From positions 1-60,659 of the forward strand of contig ONMN01000021.1 in assembly GCA_900318885.1 (NCBI GenBank): a stretch of 60,659 nucleotides of DNA, written 5' to 3'. Both the position numbers and the translations under genes were made by a program. How positions within the stretch are numbered: the stretch's first letter is position 1; each line of letters begins with the position of its first letter. The DNA comes from an uncultured Prevotellaceae bacterium (GTDB lineage Bacteria; Bacteroidota; Bacteroidia; Bacteroidales; Bacteroidaceae). The notes under the pieces are model-generated. The model saw only the letters and a list, made by a program, of their open reading frames with translations, was not told the DNA's origin and searched no databases. Below, one piece after another: positions 57,508-60,659 of this stretch.

Positions 57508-57818
57508 GCTTCGTCCTCCATGCCGAACACCGCGCTGGCATTACCCCGTTTGGCTTTCTTCACTCTGATCTCACCGTTCTTCTGCTCGTAGTTGCTGATG
57601 GCCATGTTCAGCCCTGCAGCGAAGATGTCTTTCAGCGCAATACCCTCACGCTCGGCAATCGCCCTCACCTTCGCCATCTGGCCCGACTCAATCAGCGTAC
57701 ACACATGCTCCATCTGCTTCTTTGCCTTGGAGCCTGTTCTCACTCTACGTCCCGTTTCCACCTCCGGCTCACTCGTCAGGTTCTCCACGAGGTCGCTCAT
57801 ATCAAACTCTTTCTTCAT
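57504..57818 (-). CDS. Small putative partition/regulatory protein between parA and rep
   Basis: The 104-residue, charged protein (SKAKKQMEHVCTLIESGQMAKVRAIAEREGIALKDIFAAGLNMAISNYEQ) is mostly helical. It lies in the ParB position after parA (13 bp) and overlaps rep by 4 bp. It resembles small centromere-binding proteins in layout, but I recognise no ParB box or clear ribbon-helix-helix. Confidence 0.6.
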   Translation of the reverse strand: MKKEFDMSDLVENLTSEPEVETGRRVRTGSKAKKQMEHVCTLIESGQMAKVRAIAEREGIALKDIFAAGLNMAISNYEQKNGEIRVKKAKRGNASAVFGMEDEA

Positions 57819-57831
57819 CCTACTTATCGTT

Positions 57832-58584
57832 TTAATGGTTCATACTCTCAATCAGTTCCTCGGCAAATGCCAGATAGTCCTGCGCCCCATTGCTTTTGGG
57901 TGCATAGGTCACGATGTCCTGGGCCTCGTAAGGTGCCTCTGCCAGACTCACATTCTTGCGGATCTTCGTCTGATACACCGTCTTTCCCAGCGAGTCGCGC
58001 AGTTGCTTTTCCACGCCCCTACCAAGCTTTGTTGACTCCCATCGCGTTATCAGTATACCAGAGATATGCGCATTCGGATTCAACCGACGGCGCACCATCA
58101 CAATGAAGTTGTTGATCATGGCCAGACCCTTGAACGGCAGCACCTCAGCCACCAGTGGAATGATGATGTCTGTACTGGCCGTAAAGGCATTCAGCGTCAG
58201 CAGCCCCAACGATGGCGGACAGTCTATCAGAATATACTCAAACTTGCCAGACACCTTCTCCAGCAACTCAGCCAACAATCGCTCCCTGGCCATAGCCGAA
58301 GCCAGTTCCAAGTCGGCCATTGCCAACTGAAGCGTAGCTGGAACCAAGAACAGATTTTCACTCAACGGAATAATGGGCATCTCACTCTTACCCAACAGTG
58401 CTGAATAGATGGATGTGTCTGGTTCCCCTTTCATCAGGCTACTGGTCAGGTTCGACTGGGCATCCAAATCCACCAGCAACACACTGTGTCCCTTAGCAGC
58501 AAGGATGGAACCGACACTTGCAACCGTTGTTGTTTTACCTACGCCTCCCTTGTGGTTGGCGACCGAAATAATCTTTGTTTTCAT
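57832..58584 (-). CDS. parA: ParA-family partition ATPase
   Basis: The 250-residue protein has the deviant Walker A motif NHKGGVGKTTTVASVG, Walker A' LLVDLDAQSNLTSSLM and Walker B YILIDCPPSLGLLT. It moves plasmid copies by ATP-dependent nucleoid binding. It leads the parA-small protein-rep operon of the integrated element. Confidence 0.95.
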   Translation of the reverse strand: MKTKIISVANHKGGVGKTTTVASVGSILAAKGHSVLLVDLDAQSNLTSSLMKGEPDTSIYSALLGKSEMPIIPLSENLFLVPATLQLAMADLELASAMARERLLAELLEKVSGKFEYILIDCPPSLGLLTLNAFTASTDIIIPLVAEVLPFKGLAMINNFIVMVRRRLNPNAHISGILITRWESTKLGRGVEKQLRDSLGKTVYQTKIRKNVSLAEAPYEAQDIVTYAPKSNGAQDYLAFAEELIESMNH

Positions 58585-58640
58585 ACCTTAAATATTTGAA
58601 TACTTATTATCTTATTGCAATATTTCCATATTTTTGTATG

Positions 58641-58670
58641 CAAAGGTATAGAATATTTTGAAATATCAAA
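58641..58670 (-). promoter_or_regulatory. Promoter of the parA-rep operon
   Basis: TTTG (58667-58670), 18 bp, TACCTTTG (58641-58648) on the minus strand. Confidence 0.65.
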
Positions 58671-58865
58671 CAATAATTGGTCTAAAATTAAGATAATTTA
58701 AAACTAAAATTCAAACTATTCAAATGTTCAGTAACTATTTCCTATTAATACATATATATATTATAGTTGCATATAGCAATATCATTGTATTGGCGTATTT
58801 CCATATTTATGTGCATATTTATTATTATATTGCTTTATGCCTCTATTACTGTATTTCAACGAAAG
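58671..58865. other. Very AT-rich noncoding region upstream of parA
   Basis: Contains repeats of ATTTCCATATTT (58624 and 58797) and CAATATTTGAATA-like stretches that could be partition sites or part of an origin. I see no gene and no copy of the tRNA-His 3' end that would mark the far attachment site. Confidence 0.5.
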
Positions 58866-58907
58866 CCCGTGTCTCGCCGTAGTTACTACGGAAAGACACG
58901 GGTTTTT
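58866..58907. terminator. Strong hairpin terminator
   Basis: CCCGTGTCT-CGCCGTA and TACGG-AAAGACACGGG form a long stem followed by TTTTT on the plus strand. No plus-strand gene precedes it closely, so it may instead end the minus-strand lipoprotein operon. Confidence 0.75.
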
Positions 58908-58952
58908 CGTGTTATCCTTCTACTACCTATAGAAATAGGTCGTATTATCTTC

Positions 58953-59447
58953 TTACCTGTAGACAGGTGTGGGGAAGGTGATGTTGCTGGGGATGTAGAA
59001 GTCGTCGGAGAGAGTGCGGCCGTCTATTTGTTTGGTCAGGCGGTAGTGGCCGGGGGCGAGATGGAGCAGGCCGATATGGCTATAGACGGTGGCTGAGTCG
59101 TGGGCGGCTACGGTGCTCAGGACGGAGGTAAAACCGAAGTCCTTGGGGAAGGGAACTTGCTGCCAGTGGCCGTCTGTCTCGCGCTCGATGGTGTACTCCT
59201 GTCCGTAGTTCACATCGTAGTCGTTGGGATTGATGATCCTCGCCTGCACCACAGAGTCGCTTCGCGAGATGCTTTTGTCGATGATGACGAGGCGCAGGGT
59301 GTCTGCACTGGTCGCAGCCTCGGTGCTGTCCGTAGTTTGTTCCGCATCTGCTACCGCCTGCCGTGCCGTTGGACGGCAAGAGGCGAATGCGAGGGCGGCT
59401 ATCAGGAGGAAAAGAAGTTTTGATTGTTTCATATTGCTTGTATTCAT
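58953..59447 (-). CDS. Lipoprotein with bacterial Ig-like domain
   Basis: From ATG 59447 the protein has a lipoprotein signal (KLLFLLIAALAFASC) and one Ig-like domain (VQARIINPNDYDVNYGQEYTIERE, VPFPKDFGF, LAPGHYRLTKQID). This pattern matches the small Ig-like domain seen in many Bacteroidales lipoproteins. An alternative start at 59432 lies closer to the signal peptide. The start lies 5 bp after the stop of the gene upstream, so the two are one operon. Function unknown. Confidence 0.75.
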   Translation of the reverse strand: MNTSNMKQSKLLFLLIAALAFASCRPTARQAVADAEQTTDSTEAATSADTLRLVIIDKSISRSDSVVQARIINPNDYDVNYGQEYTIERETDGHWQQVPFPKDFGFTSVLSTVAAHDSATVYSHIGLLHLAPGHYRLTKQIDGRTLSDDFYIPSNITFPTPVYR

Positions 59448-59451
59448 TTTT

Positions 59452-59985
59452 CTACCATCCTTTAATCTGAAAGCACACTCCGACATTGATCCCCAAATCG
59501 TGAATCAGTTTGCTATTGTAATCGTTCTTGTTCGTGTCAAACGCATTTATGAGATATGCTTCATCACATATCGAAGCCATTATGCCGACGTTCGGAGTGA
59601 TGTGCATCTTTATACCGACACTTGGCGACATGAACAGGCTAAAGCCCTGCTTTTCTTTAGAGATGGAGTATTTCTCGTTAGTTCCAACATTCTTTGCGTT
59701 GAACAGAGCAAATCCTCCGACGCGTAGATTAACAAACGGAGAGAATCTGCGGTCTAAGAAAAAGTAATGTGTACTGAGATAAACGGGAATTGCAGAGAAC
59801 TTGTACTTCTCATGATGATTGTATCCAATTCCTGCTCCTATACTGAATCGCTCGTTATTGAACTTTTCGTGCACATCGATGACGTTCAGGCAGCCTTCGC
59901 CTAAATCGAACGAGGTTTGAGCCTGTCCCGCCACCGCAACGAGGGCGAGGAGGATGGTGATGATGGTTTTCTTGATCATATTCAT
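59452..59985 (-). CDS. Small outer-membrane beta-barrel protein
   Basis: The 177-residue protein has a signal peptide (MIKKTIITILLALVAVAGQAQ) and alternating aromatic strands (FSIGAGIGYN, IPVYLSTHYFFLDRRFSPFVNLRVGGFALF, GFSLFMSPSVGIKMHITPNVGIMA), ending ...INVGVCFQIKGW. This is an 8-stranded porin/OmpW-like layout. It shares an operon with the lipoprotein gene. Confidence 0.75.
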   Translation of the reverse strand: MNMIKKTIITILLALVAVAGQAQTSFDLGEGCLNVIDVHEKFNNERFSIGAGIGYNHHEKYKFSAIPVYLSTHYFFLDRRFSPFVNLRVGGFALFNAKNVGTNEKYSISKEKQGFSLFMSPSVGIKMHITPNVGIMASICDEAYLINAFDTNKNDYNSKLIHDLGINVGVCFQIKGW

Positions 59986-60070
59986 TTTGTTTTTTATTTG
60001 CTGCGAAGTTACGGAAAAGGGAGGAGAAAGTGTGCGGAGAGGACGGAAAAGTGGGGGGCGAGGGTGAAAG

Positions 60071-60088
60071 TCTGAACAAATGTTCAGA
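60071..60088. promoter_or_regulatory. Inverted repeat TCTGAAC-AAAT-GTTCAGA
   Basis: A perfect 7-bp inverted repeat with a 4-bp centre, about 85 bp upstream of the barrel-protein gene. It may be an operator; no protein assigned. Confidence 0.4.
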
Positions 60089-60108
60089 GTTTTGGGCGAT
60101 TTTGTTTA

Positions 60109-60450
60109 TTAGAGCTGGTGGTTGCGATGTTTACAGGCTCGTGGGTCGGCTGCGGTGCGCTGGTAGTTCATCGCTCGTTTGTTCCGTGCTGTCTCTTGAT
60201 ATAGCAGTTCATTCATCCCTTTGATGCTTTCTGCTTCGCTGGCCCACTGCATGGCAATCTCCACAGGCGGCTTGCTGCCCTCTGGCAACAGGCACACGCC
60301 ATGATAGCAGACACCGACGAGCGACTGGCGTATGGCTGTCTGATACAATCGTCGCCATCCGTCGGCATCCACGTCAACAGGAAACTCCTGCGTCAGCCCT
60401 AATGACAGGCGCAGGAGTTTGTAGAATTGTTGCTCTTCTTGATGATTCAT
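60109..60450 (-). pseudogene. Truncated NTP_transf_5-type nucleotidyltransferase
   Basis: The 113-residue frame (QFYKLLRLSLGLTQEFPVDVDADGWRRLYQTAIRQSLVGVCYHGVCLLPEG..) matches the N-terminal helical part of the uncharacterised nucleotidyltransferase family PF14907. It stops at RNHQL, before the catalytic GSxxxxD region would appear; full members are about 2-3 times longer. It starts 18 bp after the 40-residue peptide gene, so they form an operon. Confidence 0.6.
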
Positions 60451-60468
60451 GAATAATCCTTGCAGTAT

Positions 60469-60591
60469 TCAATCGCCCTCGCCGTCCCACCAGGGGACGT
60501 TCCTTGTGGGGTCGCCGCTGTCAGCCAGTAACTGGCACTTGTGCTGCAGTTCTACTACTCTGAATGATGGCTTCATATATTTCTTTTTCAT
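60469..60591 (-). CDS. 40-residue peptide with YxxP-type leader (possible RiPP precursor)
   Basis: The ORF MKKKYMKPSFRVVELQHKCQ..LLADSGDPTRNVPWWDGEGD has a strong AAGGAGGA ribosome-binding site, unusual in this phylum. YMKPSFRVVEL recalls the YxxPxLxxxG-type recognition motif of lasso-like precursors, and LLADSGD could be a cleavage region followed by a Trp-rich core. Next to it is a nucleotidyltransferase of a family known from lasso-peptide clusters. No cyclase or protease is in the window, so it may be only a small conserved Bacteroidales protein. Confidence 0.6.
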   Translation of the reverse strand: MKKKYMKPSFRVVELQHKCQLLADSGDPTRNVPWWDGEGD

Positions 60592-60604
60592 TGCTGTGTC
60601 CTCC

Positions 60605-60659
60605 TTACTTGATTACAATCTTACGTCCATTGTTGATATAGATGCCCTTGGTGCTGGGC
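60605..60659 (-). CDS. 3' end of a secreted protein with type IX-like tail
   Basis: The last codons read PSTKGIYINNGRKIVIK and stop, the same tail type as in the gene at 2544-4013. The stop overlaps the ribosome-binding site of the 40-residue peptide. The rest lies outside the window. Confidence 0.8.
   Translation of the reverse strand, partial: PSTKGIYINNGRKIVIK

Noticed and set aside
57504-57818. Calling the small protein ParB
   Set aside because: Only position supports it; no ParB nuclease box or helix-turn-helix is recognisable in 104 residues.

Overview
The window reads as a chromosomal segment of a Bacteroidales bacterium, most likely a Prevotella-like member of Prevotellaceae. The evidence is SusC/SusD pairs, an Na+-NQR subunit, Bacteroidetes-type promoters (TTTG, about 20 bp, TAnnTTTG), few Shine-Dalgarno sites, and C-terminal tails of the DGR...GLYI..GRKVVVK type that resemble type IX secretion signals. 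All assignments come from reading motifs in the sequence; no database search was run.

Layout. 1-4.9 kb: housekeeping and accessory genes (nqrF end, deoD, an MNT nucleotidyltransferase with a short partner ORF, a secreted protein, a four-helix-bundle-like protein, a smalltalk-like micro-ORF and a peptidase remnant). 4.9-6.6 kb: guaA. 6.6-25.1 kb: a beta-mannan/glucomannan utilisation locus in two divergent operons. The leftward one holds an acetyl esterase, GH26, GH130 mannosylglucose phosphorylase, a GPH sugar transporter and an AGE-type epimerase. The rightward one holds SusC, SusD, two surface glycan-binding lipoproteins, GH5 and a second GH26. Outer-membrane capture and cleavage, periplasmic GH26/esterase trimming, inner-membrane uptake and cytoplasmic epimerisation plus phosphorolysis form one complete path. 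25.1-26.9 kb: broken defence/phage genes (RhuM, Abi).

26.9-31.8 kb is the most unusual part: a structured RNA, then one tight operon encoding a 42-cysteine CXXX-repeat peptide with a twin-arginine leader, a radical-SAM/SPASM maturase, a second SPASM protein without the radical-SAM cysteines, a second Cys-rich Tat-leader peptide, a small modification-system protein, and its own TatA and TatC. I read it as a ribosomally made, radical-SAM-modified peptide system exported folded through a dedicated Tat pore. Another structured tandem element follows tatC, and then about 1.5 kb of degenerate DNA.

33.3-54.1 kb: one leftward operon of 18 genes for an aryl-polyene/flexirubin-like pigment lipid (KR, three ketosynthases, three ACPs, thioesterase, methyltransferase, three acyltransferases, LolA-like carrier, MMPL exporter, two CrtI-like oxidoreductases, ligase). 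54.3-58.6 kb: tRNA-His followed by an integrated plasmid-like element (tyrosine recombinase, iterons, Rep_3 initiator, small DNA-binding-type protein, ParA). 58.9-60.7 kb: a lipoprotein, a small outer-membrane barrel protein, a truncated nucleotidyltransferase, a 40-residue peptide with a YxxP-type leader, and the tail of a secreted protein.

Two repeat systems run across the window and into genes. One is a palindromic element of about 34 bp with a conserved GAGTGTGGCGTTGCA tail, which is translated in-frame inside at least seven genes in several reading frames and both orientations. The other is heptanucleotide tandem arrays of many unrelated sequences, found at most gene junctions of the polyene operon and also inside coding regions, where they supply C-terminal tails and stop codons.
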